From JAFAXD01 sp035472475 (GTDB lineage: Bacteria > Pseudomonadota > Alphaproteobacteria > Rhizobiales > Xanthobacteraceae), in contig DATIPA010000200.1 in assembly GCA_035472475.1 (NCBI GenBank), forward strand, positions 1 to 26,834: a stretch of 26,834 bases of DNA, given 5' to 3'. Numbering within the stretch: position 1 is the first letter of the stretch; each line of letters starts with the position of its first letter. The notes beneath the pieces were generated by a model, which was given only the letters and a program-made list of their open reading frames with translations, was not told the origin of the DNA and did no database searches. This document shows positions 7,338-15,857 of this stretch, piece by piece. Both the position numbers and the translations under genes were made by a program.

Positions 7338-7970
7338 ATGATCGATCTCTACACGTGGACAACCCCCAATGGCCGCAAGGCCTCCATCATGCTCGAGGAG
7401 ATCGGCCTGCCCTACACGGTCCACCCCATCGACATCGGCAAGGATGAGCAGTTCAAGCCGGCGTTCCTCAAGATCAGCCCCAACAATCGCATTCCGGCCA
7501 TCGTCGATCGCGACACCGGCGTCAGTCTGATGGAATCCGGCGCACTGATGATCTACCTCGCCGACAAGACCGGCAAGCTGCTGCCGAAGGAGGGCGAGCC
7601 GCGCTATCGGGTGCTCGAGTGGCTGATGTGGCAGATGGGCGGCATCGGACCGATGCTGGGGCAGGTGCATCACTTCGTGAAATACAATCGAGGAAAGGCG
7701 CCGTACGCCGAGGACCGCTACCTCAAGGAGGCGCACCGCCTCTATGGCGTGCTCGACCGAAGGCTCGCCGGCCGCGAATTTGTCGCCGACGACTATTCAA
7801 TCGCCGACATTGCGATCTGGCCCTGGATCTCGCGCTTCGAGTGGCAGACGATCGATCTCAATCAATACCCCAACGTGAAACGCTGGTATGTGACGATCGC
7901 CAACCGGCCGGCGGTGCGAAAAGGTTATTCCGTTCCCAAGGACATGGGACCGATACCGATGCCGCTGTAA
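7338..7970 (+). CDS. Glutathione S-transferase family protein (YfcG/Ure2-like)
   Basis: The 210-residue protein begins MIDLYTWTTPNGRKASIMLE. The TTPNGRK loop holds the catalytic Thr/Asn region of the nu-class (YfcG/Ure2-like) transferases, which often reduce disulfides rather than conjugate electrophiles. SPNNRIPAIVD near residue 49 is the cis-Pro glutathione-binding segment, and LMESGALMIYLAD near residue 64 completes the thioredoxin-fold half. The all-helical C-terminal half carries the hydrophobic staple YSIADIAIWPW (about 154-164). AAGGAA lies 8 bp before the ATG. It is a cytoplasmic, stand-alone enzyme. The substrate cannot be read from the sequence; the 92-bp gap to the next gene allows co-transcription. 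Confidence 0.92.
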   Translation: MIDLYTWTTPNGRKASIMLEEIGLPYTVHPIDIGKDEQFKPAFLKISPNNRIPAIVDRDTGVSLMESGALMIYLADKTGKLLPKEGEPRYRVLEWLMWQMGGIGPMLGQVHHFVKYNRGKAPYAEDRYLKEAHRLYGVLDRRLAGREFVADDYSIADIAIWPWISRFEWQTIDLNQYPNVKRWYVTIANRPAVRKGYSVPKDMGPIPMPL

Positions 7971-8062
7971 CGCCGGCGGTTCGCGTGCACGCGCAGGACC
8001 GGAGAGGTCAGCGGACCTCATCTCCAACAATTCAATGGCGAACGTGTTGCTAAGGACGTGCG

Positions 8063-10408
8063 ATGGGTGAATTTGGAATTGGACAACCGGTGCCGCGCGA
8101 GGAGGACCCTTACCTCGTGCGCGGCGCCGGGCGCTACGTCGATGACGTGACGGCTCCCGGGCAGCTACGCGGCTATGTGCTCCGCTCACCGCACGCCCAC
8201 GCGCGCATCCGCAGCATCAATGTCGAGGCCGCCAAGGCCATGCCCGGTGTCCACCTGGTCCTGACCGGCCGCGATCCCGCGATCCACGCGCTCGGCACGC
8301 AGCGCCCGCAGGTGCCGCGCAAGCGCCGCGACGGATCCCCTGCCGCACCTGCGCCGCAGCCCGCGCTCGCCGGCGACATCGTTCATTACGCGGGCGATCT
8401 CGTCGCGTTCGTCGCGGCGGACACGCTGCACCAGGCCAAGGACGCCGCCGAAGCCATTGAAATCGCGTATGAGCCGCTGCCCGTCGTCGCAAGCGTCGAG
8501 GACGCAGTGAAGCCCGGCGCCCCCGCGGCGCATGAGGCCTATCCAAACAATCAGAGCTATCTATTCGAGGTCGGCGACAAGGCCGCGGTCGAACGCGCGT
8601 TGTCCGGCGCCGCGCACGTGGTGAAGCATCGCATGGTGATCAACCGCATCACCACCAATGCGATGGAACCGCGCGGCTGCCTCGCCGAATACGACCAGCG
8701 TGACGATCGTTACACGCTGCGCTGCACCGTGCAGGGCCCGCACCTCATCCGCCGCGCACTCGCGAGCGAAGTGCTCAAAGTGCCGGAAACCCACGTGCGC
8801 ATCCTTTCCGAGAATGTGGGCGGCGGGTTCGGCATGAAGGGCGCGCTCTACAATGAATACATTCTCTGCGTCGTCGCCTCGAAACTCACCGGTCAGCCGG
8901 TGAAATGGGTATCTGAGCGCAGCGAAGGGCTTTTGACCGACGAACAGGCACGCGACAACGTGACCGAGGCCGAGCTCGCGCTCGACAATGACGCACGAAT
9001 CCTCGGCCTGCGCGTCAAGACCTTCGCAAACATCGGGGCCTACTATCACTCCGATCGCGCCGGCGGTCCGCCGACCGTCAACGTCGGCGTTCTGGCCGGC
9101 ACCTACGTGATCCCGGCGGCGCACGTCGAAGTGACCGGCGTTTTGACCAACACCATGCTCACCGGTCCGTATCGCGGCGCCGGGCGGCCGGAGGCCGCCT
9201 ATGTGATCGAGACCATGATCGATCTTGCCGCCCGCAAGCTTGGCCTCGCGCCGGCCGAATTGCGCCGGCGCAACACCATTCCGGCGACCGCCATGCCGTA
9301 CAAGACCGCGTTGGTCTACACCTACGACTGCGGCGACTTCGGCAAGAATCTCGAGGACTGTCTGGTCAAGGCCGACTATGTCGGCTTTGAGAAGCGCTAC
9401 CTGGATGCAAGCCGGCGCGGAAAACTGCGCGGCATCGGCATTTCCAACACGGTCGAGTCCTCGAATGCCGGACTGATCGAGCACGCCGAAATCCGCTTCA
9501 ACCCGACCGGCAGTGTGACCATCGTGGTCGGTTCGCACGACCACGGCCAGGGACATCAGACCGCGTGGCGCCAGATCATCGCGACCAAGCTCGGCATCGC
9601 GCCCGATAAGGTCGGGTTCAAATGGGGTGACACCGATGCGCTGGTGATCGGCACCGGCACGTTCGGCTCGCGCTCGGCGGTGTCCTGCGGCACCGCGCTG
9701 GTCAACGCGGCGCAGAAGATCGTCGCCAAAGGCACCAAGATCGCCGCCCACCTGATGGAGGCGGCTGAGCACGACATCGTGTTCGAGGCCGGGAAATTCA
9801 CGGTCGCCGGCACCGACAAGTCGGTCGGAATTCTCGAACTCGCGCGCGACGCCTTCGCCCCGGCCAAGATTCCCAAGGGCATGGAGCCCGGCCTGTTCGA
9901 ATCCAGCACTTTCGACGGCGGCCAGCGCACCTTCCCAAACGGTTGTCACATCAGTGAAATCGAAATCGACGAGGCAACCGGCGAAATCGACCTGGTGCGC
10001 TACACGGCGGTTGACGACGTCGGCCATATGATCAACCCATTGTTGGTGGAAGGTCAGCTGCACGGCGGCATCGCCCAGGGAGTCGGCCAGGCCTTGTTTG
10101 AGAACATTGCTTATGACGCGTCGGGACAACTGCTGTCGGGCTCGTTCATGGACTATGCGATGCCGCGCGCCGACGATTTCTGCGACTTTGAGCTTGGCGA
10201 GAACGAAGTGCCGACCAAGACCAATCCGCTCGGCGTCAAGGGCGCGGGCGAATCCGGCACCGTCGGGGCATTGTCGTCGGTCATGAATGCGATCAATGAT
10301 GCGATGGCGCGTATCGGGGCATCCTATGTGCAGATGCCGGCAACGCCGGAGAAGCTGTGGCATGCCATCGAGGAAGCAAAGCGCAACAACGGCAAGAAGG
10401 CCGTCTAG
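8063..10408 (+). CDS. Xanthine dehydrogenase family molybdopterin-binding (CoxL-like, form II) subunit
   Basis: The 781-residue protein is the size of a molybdenum-hydroxylase large subunit. The N terminus GQPVPREEDPYLVRGAGRYVDD starts the aldehyde oxidase a/b hammerhead domain. GGGFGMKG (253-260) binds the molybdopterin cofactor. YRGAGR (370-375) is the active-site loop of form II enzymes, not the AYRCSFR of true CO dehydrogenases. GVKGAGE ends at the catalytic Glu730. It should oxidise an aldehyde, purine or other heterocycle with water as the oxygen source. The usual medium (FAD) and small (2Fe-2S) subunits are not next to it, so partners must lie elsewhere. AAGGA precedes the ATG. CO dehydrogenase activity is unlikely. 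Confidence 0.93.
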   Translation: MGEFGIGQPVPREEDPYLVRGAGRYVDDVTAPGQLRGYVLRSPHAHARIRSINVEAAKAMPGVHLVLTGRDPAIHALGTQRPQVPRKRRDGSPAAPAPQPALAGDIVHYAGDLVAFVAADTLHQAKDAAEAIEIAYEPLPVVASVEDAVKPGAPAAHEAYPNNQSYLFEVGDKAAVERALSGAAHVVKHRMVINRITTNAMEPRGCLAEYDQRDDRYTLRCTVQGPHLIRRALASEVLKVPETHVRILSENVGGGFGMKGALYNEYILCVVASKLTGQPVKWVSERSEGLLTDEQARDNVTEAELALDNDARILGLRVKTFANIGAYYHSDRAGGPPTVNVGVLAGTYVIPAAHVEVTGVLTNTMLTGPYRGAGRPEAAYVIETMIDLAARKLGLAPAELRRRNTIPATAMPYKTALVYTYDCGDFGKNLEDCLVKADYVGFEKRYLDASRRGKLRGIGISNTVESSNAGLIEHAEIRFNPTGSVTIVVGSHDHGQGHQTAWRQIIATKLGIAPDKVGFKWGDTDALVIGTGTFGSRSAVSCGTALVNAAQKIVAKGTKIAAHLMEAAEHDIVFEAGKFTVAGTDKSVGILELARDAFAPAKIPKGMEPGLFESSTFDGGQRTFPNGCHISEIEIDEATGEIDLVRYTAVDDVGHMINPLLVEGQLHGGIAQGVGQALFENIAYDASGQLLSGSFMDYAMPRADDFCDFELGENEVPTKTNPLGVKGAGESGTVGALSSVMNAINDAMARIGASYVQMPATPEKLWHAIEEAKRNNGKKAV

Positions 10409-10431
10409 CCGTAAGGTTTAGAGGAAGGCCG

Positions 10432-11253
10432 ATGTTGGCGATCGCGGCTCGCGCCGCACTGATCCTTTGCCTTGCCTGCGCCTGTCCAGCGCTGGCCCAT
10501 GCAGCGCAATGCGGCCAGGCACCGGGCGGCTTCGACGCATGGCTCGCGAGCTTCAAGCAGGAGGCCGCGGCGCAGGGCATTTCCCAGCGCACGATCACGA
10601 CGGCGCTCGCCGGCGTCACCTATGATCCTACCGTCGTCGCGCGCGACCGCAAGCAGGGCGTGTTCAACCAAAGCTTCGAGGAGTTCTCCGGCCGCATGGT
10701 GCCGCCGCGCCTCAACAAGGGCGCCAACATGGTGCGGCAATATGCCGGCACGCTCACGCGCATCGAGCAGCAATTCGGGGTGCCGGGCGCGGTCCTGATC
10801 GCGATCTGGGGACTGGAGACCGACTACGGCTCCAACGTCGGCAAGTTCTCGACCATCCGTGCGCTGGCGACGCTCGCCTATGATTGCCGGCGTAGCGAGA
10901 TGTTTCAGGCCGAACTCATGGATGCGCTGCGCATCGTCGAGCGCGGCGACCTCACCCCGGCCGAGATGCACGGCGCCTGGGCCGGCGAGATCGGTCAGAC
11001 CCAGTTCATGCCGTCGTCCTACATCAAGTTCGCGATCGACTACGACGGCAACGGGCGCCGCGATTTGATCCGCAGCGCCCCGGACGTGCTGGCGTCAACC
11101 GCCAACTATCTGCGCAGCTACGGCTGGCAACGCGGCCAGCCCTGGGGACCGGGCACCGCCAATTTCAACGTGCTGCTGCAATGGAACAAGAGCGAGGTCT
11201 ATTCCAAGACCGTCGCCTATTTCGCGCAGCGCCTCGATCAGATGGTGCAGTAA
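10432..11253 (+). CDS. Short MltB-type lytic murein transglycosylase (SLT_2 domain)
   Basis: The 273-residue protein starts at the ATG at 10432, with GAGGAAGG just upstream; the frame is open further 5' but would run into the previous gene. A signal peptide ends near ALAHA-A (residue 24). The SLT_2 domain fills the rest. Glu129 in AIWGLETDYGSNVG is the expected catalytic acid, and GEIGQTQFMPSSYIKFAIDYDG is the family's substrate-cleft motif (quoted in two overlapping halves: GEIGQTQFMPSS and YIKFAIDYDG). It should cut peptidoglycan in the periplasm to yield 1,6-anhydro-muropeptides. Many relatives carry a C-terminal peptidoglycan-binding domain; this one ends after the catalytic domain. It follows the CoxL gene by 23 bp but is functionally unrelated. 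Confidence 0.9.
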   Translation: MLAIAARAALILCLACACPALAHAAQCGQAPGGFDAWLASFKQEAAAQGISQRTITTALAGVTYDPTVVARDRKQGVFNQSFEEFSGRMVPPRLNKGANMVRQYAGTLTRIEQQFGVPGAVLIAIWGLETDYGSNVGKFSTIRALATLAYDCRRSEMFQAELMDALRIVERGDLTPAEMHGAWAGEIGQTQFMPSSYIKFAIDYDGNGRRDLIRSAPDVLASTANYLRSYGWQRGQPWGPGTANFNVLLQWNKSEVYSKTVAYFAQRLDQMVQ

Positions 11254-11340
11254 CCGCGAGGTCACCTGCTCCCCGCCGTGCCATAGCCAACGCTGTGCGC
11301 CCGGGTGAAGCGGGCGCCGGGCCGCCCTTCGTCCTGTTTC

Positions 11341-11636
11341 CCTTCCCTCAAAATGAAGGAGTGGAGCGCCGACGCGGCGCCAAAGAAGATACCCGCGCTG
11401 ATCAGGCGCGGAGGCGCGTCGGGACGGACGCGCCGCGCCCATCGGCGCTCCACAGCGGCGGTTCGGGATGGGACCGATTGGAAGGCGCCGGCTGGTCGGA
11501 TTTGCCGATGCCGAGGCGTCTCCGCGGTCTTCCCTTTAGCGCCTCCGCGAACCCGGTGAGCGCCAGAACCGCGGATGCCGCTCTCCCCGCCGGCCTCGGG
11601 ATCGCTTGCAGGCGCCCCTCGACGCAGCGGGAATGC
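11341..11636. repeat. Gene-free, self-complementary block, probable dispersed Hyphomicrobiales repeat
   Basis: No convincing gene lies between 11254 and 11735. This block has long inverted arms: GTGGAGCGCCGACGCGGCGC (11361-11380) pairs imperfectly with 11430-11453 (ends GGCGCTCCAC). Inside it is a perfect 8-bp hairpin, GGCGCGTC-gggacg-GACGCGCC (11413-11434). Another pair is GATGCCGAGGCG near 11507 and GCCTCGGGATC near 11594. All long reading frames here are low-complexity Arg/Ala/Pro proteins. From memory, similar spurious proteins appear in many Bradyrhizobium-type annotations; that is unverified. The right flank (11637-11690) turns sharply AT-rich and contains TATAAT on the minus strand at 11643-11648, which could start a transcript through the block. 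Confidence 0.55.
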
Positions 11637-11735
11637 AAAAACATTATACATCAAGTTTTGGAAATATATAACTTTAAATATCGGCGCGTCCGGAGCGCCA
11701 GCAGCGCGGATTTGCGCTGGACCGCCGGGCCCCTC

Positions 11736-12164
11736 TCAGCGGGCGGGCGTGTAGGCCTGCGCTGATCGCATTGCCACCGGCCGGCGGGAACGAGCCGCAA
11801 CTTCAAAGTTGTTGCGAAACCAGGCGGCTTCCACCAGCAGGTTGGCGGCGACGCGTTCCGGGCGCGCCACCTGCATGTCTCCGGCGACGCTCTTGAGCGT
11901 GTGCAACAGCAGATTTTCCAGATGTTTCTCGAAGGTCGCGTAGCGGACCGGAAGATCGGCGCATGGGTCGGGCGCCGGCAGCGCGAGGCAGGCGATCAAC
12001 GCGTGCCGGATGGCGCTGCGCTGAACGACGGAGCCATACTGGAACGCAAGATCGAACTGGCTCGCCGAAAAACAGTCGCCGAGCATCTGGCCGGAATGGG
12101 TGCAGCGGTCTTCCTGGCCGAGGAATGCCTCGACCAGCTCTGCGTCCGTCACCCGCGTACTCAT
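11736..12164 (-). CDS. Hypothetical protein downstream of the Hyf-like operon
   Basis: I do not recognise this 142-residue protein. From the ATG at 12164 (AAGG just upstream) it begins MSTRVTDAELVEAFLGQEDR; the frame is open to 12200. It is soluble, predicted mostly helical, with no signal peptide and no membrane segment. It has four Cys (about residues 20, 31, 58 and 68) and an Arg-rich C terminus. Balanced amino-acid use and a strand matching the upstream operon favour a real gene over the overlapping plus-strand frames. The gap to hyfI is 225 bp, so linkage to that operon is uncertain. The Cys are not arranged as a recognisable metal site. Confidence 0.55.
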   Translation of the reverse strand: MSTRVTDAELVEAFLGQEDRCTHSGQMLGDCFSASQFDLAFQYGSVVQRSAIRHALIACLALPAPDPCADLPVRYATFEKHLENLLLHTLKSVAGDMQVARPERVAANLLVEAAWFRNNFEVAARSRRPVAMRSAQAYTPAR

Positions 12165-12389
12165 CAACCTTGCCTCCGCGGCGCCCCCCGCGTGCGACAA
12201 GACAGTCAGCTCAGCCGGATTTCAGGCTAATGCCCCGGTTCCGAGCGGCCGCGCGCCTATGGCGTCGCGACCTTACGATTGTAGCACCGGTGCTATTTTG
12301 CTTCCGTGTAGCGCCATACCGCCCGCGCGCAGACGGTAAACTTCTTGTTGTTGTTGCGGATGAGGCACATTTGCGGCGCGGCGGAGCGG

Positions 12390-12914
12390 TCACACGCGCA
12401 TTGCGGCCTTGTCCATCAGCGCGATCAGGCCGCGCAGCAGCTCGATCGGCCGCGGTGGACACCCGCGGATATGCAGGTCGACAGGAACAACTTTCTCAAC
12501 CGCGCCGACGACCGCGTAGCTTCCTTCGAAGACCCCGCAGCCGGCCGCGCAGTCGCCAACCGCGACCACCCATTTTGGATCGGGCGTTGCCGCGTAGGTG
12601 CGCTCGAGCGCGACCTTCATGTTGTGGGTGACCGGCCCGGTGACGAGCAATACGTCGGCGTGGCGCGGTGAAGCCACGAACCGGATGCCGAAGCGCTCCA
12701 CGTCGTAGACCGCGTTGTTGAGGGCGTGGATTTCGAGCTCGCAGCCGTTGCAGGAGCCGGCGTCGACCTCGCGAATGGCGATCGAACGGCCGAACAAGCG
12801 CCGCACCCGCTGCTCGAGGGCGCGTCCAACTTCCGCGAGCGCATCCTCGCTCGCCGCCGGCGCGCCGATGGTCGCCGAACGCGCAAATAGCGATTTGAGC
12901 AGCAGCGTGCGCAT
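12390..12914 (-). CDS. hyfI: Hydrogenase-4-like small subunit (HyfI/NuoB-like, N2-type cluster)
   Basis: The 174-residue protein has the four ligands of an N2-type [4Fe-4S] cluster: Cys55 and Cys58 in GSCNGCELEIHAL, Cys122 in GDCAAGCGVF and Cys152 in RGCPPRP. The CxxC spacing is hydrogenase-like; complex I NuoB has adjacent Cys. Conserved GPVTHNMK near residue 93 belongs to the same fold. It should sit on the cytoplasmic side against HyfG and take the end of an electron chain. Its ATG overlaps the HyfG stop by 1 bp (TGATG), so the two are coupled. No ferredoxin-like subunit (HyfA, HyfH or NuoI) follows, so the upstream electron donor is not encoded here. Confidence 0.9.
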   Translation of the reverse strand: MRTLLLKSLFARSATIGAPAASEDALAEVGRALEQRVRRLFGRSIAIREVDAGSCNGCELEIHALNNAVYDVERFGIRFVASPRHADVLLVTGPVTHNMKVALERTYAATPDPKWVVAVGDCAAGCGVFEGSYAVVGAVEKVVPVDLHIRGCPPRPIELLRGLIALMDKAAMRV

Positions 12915-14416
12915 CAGACGTCGTGGCCCGCGTAGGAACAGTTGAACGACTTGTTGCAGAGCGGGAAGTCGGCCACGATATTGCCCTCAATGGCGGCTTC
13001 GAGCAGCGGCCATTGAAACCAGGATGCGTCGCGCACGTGACAGCGCGCGATCCGGCCCTCGGCGGAAAGCCGCAGCCAGACCAGCAGGTCGCCGCGAAAC
13101 GCCTCCGTGACGGCAACGCCCTCGCTCGCAGCGCCGTGCGAAATGCCCACGTGGATCGGACCGTCGGGCAGCGCCCGAAGCCACTGGCGCAAAAGCCCTA
13201 TACTGGCCTCGATCTCGTGCACGCGGATCCAGAGGCGCGCATCGACGTCGCCGGCCTCGAGCACCGGGACCCGGAACGTCATTTTGTCGTACGGCGGATA
13301 GGCGAGATCGCGGCGCGCGTCGAAGTCGCGACCGGAGGCGCGCCCGACGTGGCCGCCGGCTGCCCAGCGCGTCACCAATTCGCGCGATACGATGCCGGTG
13401 GTGCGCGTGCGATCGAGCAGCGACGGCGTGGCGTCGTAGAACCTGACGACTTCGCCAAAACGCGGCGCGAGGTCCTCAAGCAGAGCCAGCAAGGTTCGGG
13501 CACCGTCGGCGCCGATATCGTGGCGCACGCCGCCGGGAATGATGTCATCCATCATCAGGCGATGCCCGAACACCGCCTCGCTTGCCGCCAGCACGCGCTC
13601 GCGAAACACGCCACAATGGCTGTGCAGAAGCGCGAACGCGGCATCGCTGCAGATCGCGCCGATGTCGCCGAAGTGGTTGGCCATGCGCTCGAGCTCGGCC
13701 ATGACGGCGCGGATCACCTGCGCGCGCGGCGGAGCCGGCGTTGATCGGGCGGCCTCGACGGCCCGCGCGAACGCAAAACTCAGCGCGACGGTCGAATCCC
13801 CGGAGGCGCGCGCGACGATGCGCGCGGCCTTGTCACAATCGACGTCGGTCAGCAGCCCATCGATGCCCTTGTGGGCGTAGCCGAGCCGGGCTTCCAGGCG
13901 CGCCACCGTCTCGCCGTTCGCGGTAAAGCGGAAATGACCGGGCTCGATGATGCCCGCGTGTACGGGGCCGACGGGGATTTGATGCAATCCCTCCCCGCGC
14001 ACCGGCTGAAACGCGTAGTCGACGGGATCGCGCAGCGGCGCCGGCTCGGCGACGCCAAGCGGCGCGCGCAGCCCCCACGCGCCGTGATCAAGCCACGGGC
14101 GTGCATCGGGAGCGCCGACTGCGATGTAGCCATAGAGATCGGTGACCGCGCGTTCGAGCCGGATCGCCGGCGGGTGATATTGCCCAATGGACGGGAAGCG
14201 GCCGTTCTCGACCGCCAACGACACGATCGCGGGCAGCTCGGGCGCCGACCGCAGCGCCATGTGCACGGCGCCGCGATCGCCCCATAGTCCGAGCAGATCG
14301 CCCTCGCCTTTTCCGAGCGACGCGCCGACCGCCTCCCAGGTTGCGCGATCAACCTCGTAACGCGGCCAGGGCCGGTGGTTGGCGACGGGGGTCAGCGAGG
14401 CAAGCGAGATCGGCAT
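12914..14416 (-). CDS. hyfG: Hydrogenase-4-like large subunit (NuoC-NuoD fusion) lacking the first NiFe Cys pair
   Basis: The 500-residue protein joins a NuoC-like N-terminal domain (about 20-140) to a NuoD/hydrogenase large-subunit domain. Landmarks of the latter are GPVHAGIIEPGHFRF and RLGYAHKGID. The first metal motif of true NiFe hydrogenases (R-x-C-G-x-C) aligns with RASGDST at 203-209, so both Cys are Ser. The C terminus reads PLCNKSFNCSYAGHDV; it has two Cys (487, 493), but not in the D-P-C-x-x-C pattern. A NiFe centre is therefore very unlikely. The subunit belongs to the Ehr-like group between complex I and hydrogenases. The ATG at 14416 is chosen; a TTG at 14428 is in frame and would overlap hyfF by 8 bp. 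Neither has a strong ribosome-binding site. Confidence 0.9.
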   Translation of the reverse strand: MPISLASLTPVANHRPWPRYEVDRATWEAVGASLGKGEGDLLGLWGDRGAVHMALRSAPELPAIVSLAVENGRFPSIGQYHPPAIRLERAVTDLYGYIAVGAPDARPWLDHGAWGLRAPLGVAEPAPLRDPVDYAFQPVRGEGLHQIPVGPVHAGIIEPGHFRFTANGETVARLEARLGYAHKGIDGLLTDVDCDKAARIVARASGDSTVALSFAFARAVEAARSTPAPPRAQVIRAVMAELERMANHFGDIGAICSDAAFALLHSHCGVFRERVLAASEAVFGHRLMMDDIIPGGVRHDIGADGARTLLALLEDLAPRFGEVVRFYDATPSLLDRTRTTGIVSRELVTRWAAGGHVGRASGRDFDARRDLAYPPYDKMTFRVPVLEAGDVDARLWIRVHEIEASIGLLRQWLRALPDGPIHVGISHGAASEGVAVTEAFRGDLLVWLRLSAEGRIARCHVRDASWFQWPLLEAAIEGNIVADFPLCNKSFNCSYAGHDV

Positions 14417-14420
14417 TGCA

Positions 14421-15857
14421 TCAACCAAGTAATGTCGCGACCGAGCGGAACCAGCGCACCAGCGGATCCGGCAGCCAGATGCCCATCAGGAACACCAGCG
14501 CAAGGTGGAGGAAGAGCGGACCGTAGGATGCCTTCACCGGTCCGGTCGGGCCTTTGGGGTCGCCGAACACGATGTCGTGCAGGCGCAGCAGCAGCGCCCC
14601 GAACGACACCAGAATGCCGACCATCAGCAATACCGCGAGCAGCGGCATGCGAGCGAAAGTCGACGACAGCAGCGTGAACTCGCTGGTGAAAACGGCGAAC
14701 GGCGGCAGGCCGGCGATCGCGATCACCCCGAGCGCAAAACCGACCGCCAGCACCGGATGCGTCACCGACAGTCCGCCCATGTCGGCGATGCGCTGCGTGC
14801 CTTTCACCTGGGCGATGTGGCCGACCGCGAAGAAGATCGCCGACTTGGTGAGCGAGTGCGCGGTCATCTGCATCAGGCCGGCGAAGTTCGCCAGCGGTCC
14901 GCCGATGCCGAACGCGCAGGCGGCGAGCCCCATGTGCTCGATCGACGAATAGGCAAACAGCCGTTTGATGTCGCGCCGCCGGTACAGCATGAACGCCGCG
15001 AACAGCAGGCTGACGATCCCCAGCGTGATCATGATCGCGCCGACGTCGAGGGTCGCAGGATTCGCGGCGAGCACCATCTTGAAGCGCAGCAACGCGTAGA
15101 GCGCGACGTTGAGGAGCAGTCCCGACAGCACCGCGGAAATGGGGGTCGGACCCTCCGCGTGCGCATCGGGCAGCCAGGCGTGAAACGGGGCGAGCCCGAT
15201 CTTGGTGCCGTAGCCGACCAGCAGAAACACGAACGCGAGCGAGAGCAGGCGCGCGTCGAAGCGCGGTGCTCCCTTCACCAGCAGGTCCCAGGCCATGGCC
15301 GGCAGGCCCTCGCCGAGCACTTCCTGCGCGGCGAGGTACACCAGGATGGTGCCGAAGAACGCGAGCGCGATCCCGACGCTTCCCAAGATGAAATACTTCC
15401 AGGCCGCCTCGATCGCTTCCGGGGTGCGATAGATGCCGACCATCATGACGGTGCACAGCGTCGCAACCTCGACCCCGACCCACATCAGGCCAATGTTGTT
15501 GGCAAGCAGCGCGACGTTCATCGCGCCGAGCAGCGCTTGGTACATGGCGTGATAGAACCGCAGAAACGCCGGCGTGAGCCGGCCAGTCTCGATCTCGTGG
15601 GCGATGTAGCTCGCGCTGAACACGCTGGTGGTGAACCCGACCAAGGTCGTCAGCGTGATCAGATAAATGTTGAAATCGTCGACGACGATCAGGTCGCTGC
15701 GGACGCGTTCCGAAAACAGCAGCGCGATGCCCGCCGCGAGTGACGCTCCCGAGGCGATCACGTTGAGCGCGGCGCCCAGGCGATAGTTACTCACCAGCGC
15801 GAGGACCGGGACCGCAACCGCAGGGATGATCAGGAGCGCGTCGACCGGAAGGATCAT
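14421..15857 (-). CDS. hyfF: Hydrogenase-4-like antiporter subunit HyfF (NuoN/MrpD-like)
   Basis: The 478-residue polytopic membrane protein belongs to the proton-conducting NuoL/M/N family. It keeps the ion-path residues: Glu in MWVGVEVATL, Lys in GYGTKIGLAPFHAWLP, the HAEGPTPISAVLSG helix, and Lys in RRDIKRLFAYSSIEHMG and in LTKSAIFF. It should pump protons or sodium, driven by the soluble arm of the complex. Its ATG overlaps the hyfE stop as ATGA. The only other antiporter-like subunit is HyfB; the HyfD homologue of E. coli hydrogenase 4 is absent. The complex therefore has two antiporter-type subunits. Confidence 0.92.
   Translation of the reverse strand: MILPVDALLIIPAVAVPVLALVSNYRLGAALNVIASGASLAAGIALLFSERVRSDLIVVDDFNIYLITLTTLVGFTTSVFSASYIAHEIETGRLTPAFLRFYHAMYQALLGAMNVALLANNIGLMWVGVEVATLCTVMMVGIYRTPEAIEAAWKYFILGSVGIALAFFGTILVYLAAQEVLGEGLPAMAWDLLVKGAPRFDARLLSLAFVFLLVGYGTKIGLAPFHAWLPDAHAEGPTPISAVLSGLLLNVALYALLRFKMVLAANPATLDVGAIMITLGIVSLLFAAFMLYRRRDIKRLFAYSSIEHMGLAACAFGIGGPLANFAGLMQMTAHSLTKSAIFFAVGHIAQVKGTQRIADMGGLSVTHPVLAVGFALGVIAIAGLPPFAVFTSEFTLLSSTFARMPLLAVLLMVGILVSFGALLLRLHDIVFGDPKGPTGPVKASYGPLFLHLALVFLMGIWLPDPLVRWFRSVATLLG

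Noticed and set aside
7024..7341. 105-codon plus-strand frame upstream of the glutathione transferase
   Set aside because: It begins within a palindromic repeat, has no ribosome-binding site or recognisable domain, and ends by overlapping the real gene start.
8561..10363. 600-codon open frame on the minus strand opposite the molybdopterin subunit gene
   Set aside because: It lies wholly antisense to a gene with clear family motifs. Its His/Val/Gly/Asp-rich composition is what GC-rich antisense frames give. No domain is recognisable.
8063..10408. Aerobic CO dehydrogenase large subunit
   Set aside because: The active-site loop is YRGAGR, not AYRCSFR, and the CoxM and CoxS genes are absent nearby.
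11181..11765. Protein-coding frames across the structured intergenic block
   Set aside because: Frames on both strands are Arg/Ala/Pro-rich, follow the inverted repeats and lack starts with ribosome-binding sites; a repeat or RNA explains the sequence better.
14505..15743. 412-codon plus-strand frame opposite hyfF, rich in Arg, Glu, Gln and His
   Set aside because: It is antisense to a membrane protein gene with conserved ion-path residues, and its charged low-complexity composition is a mirror of hydrophobic codons.
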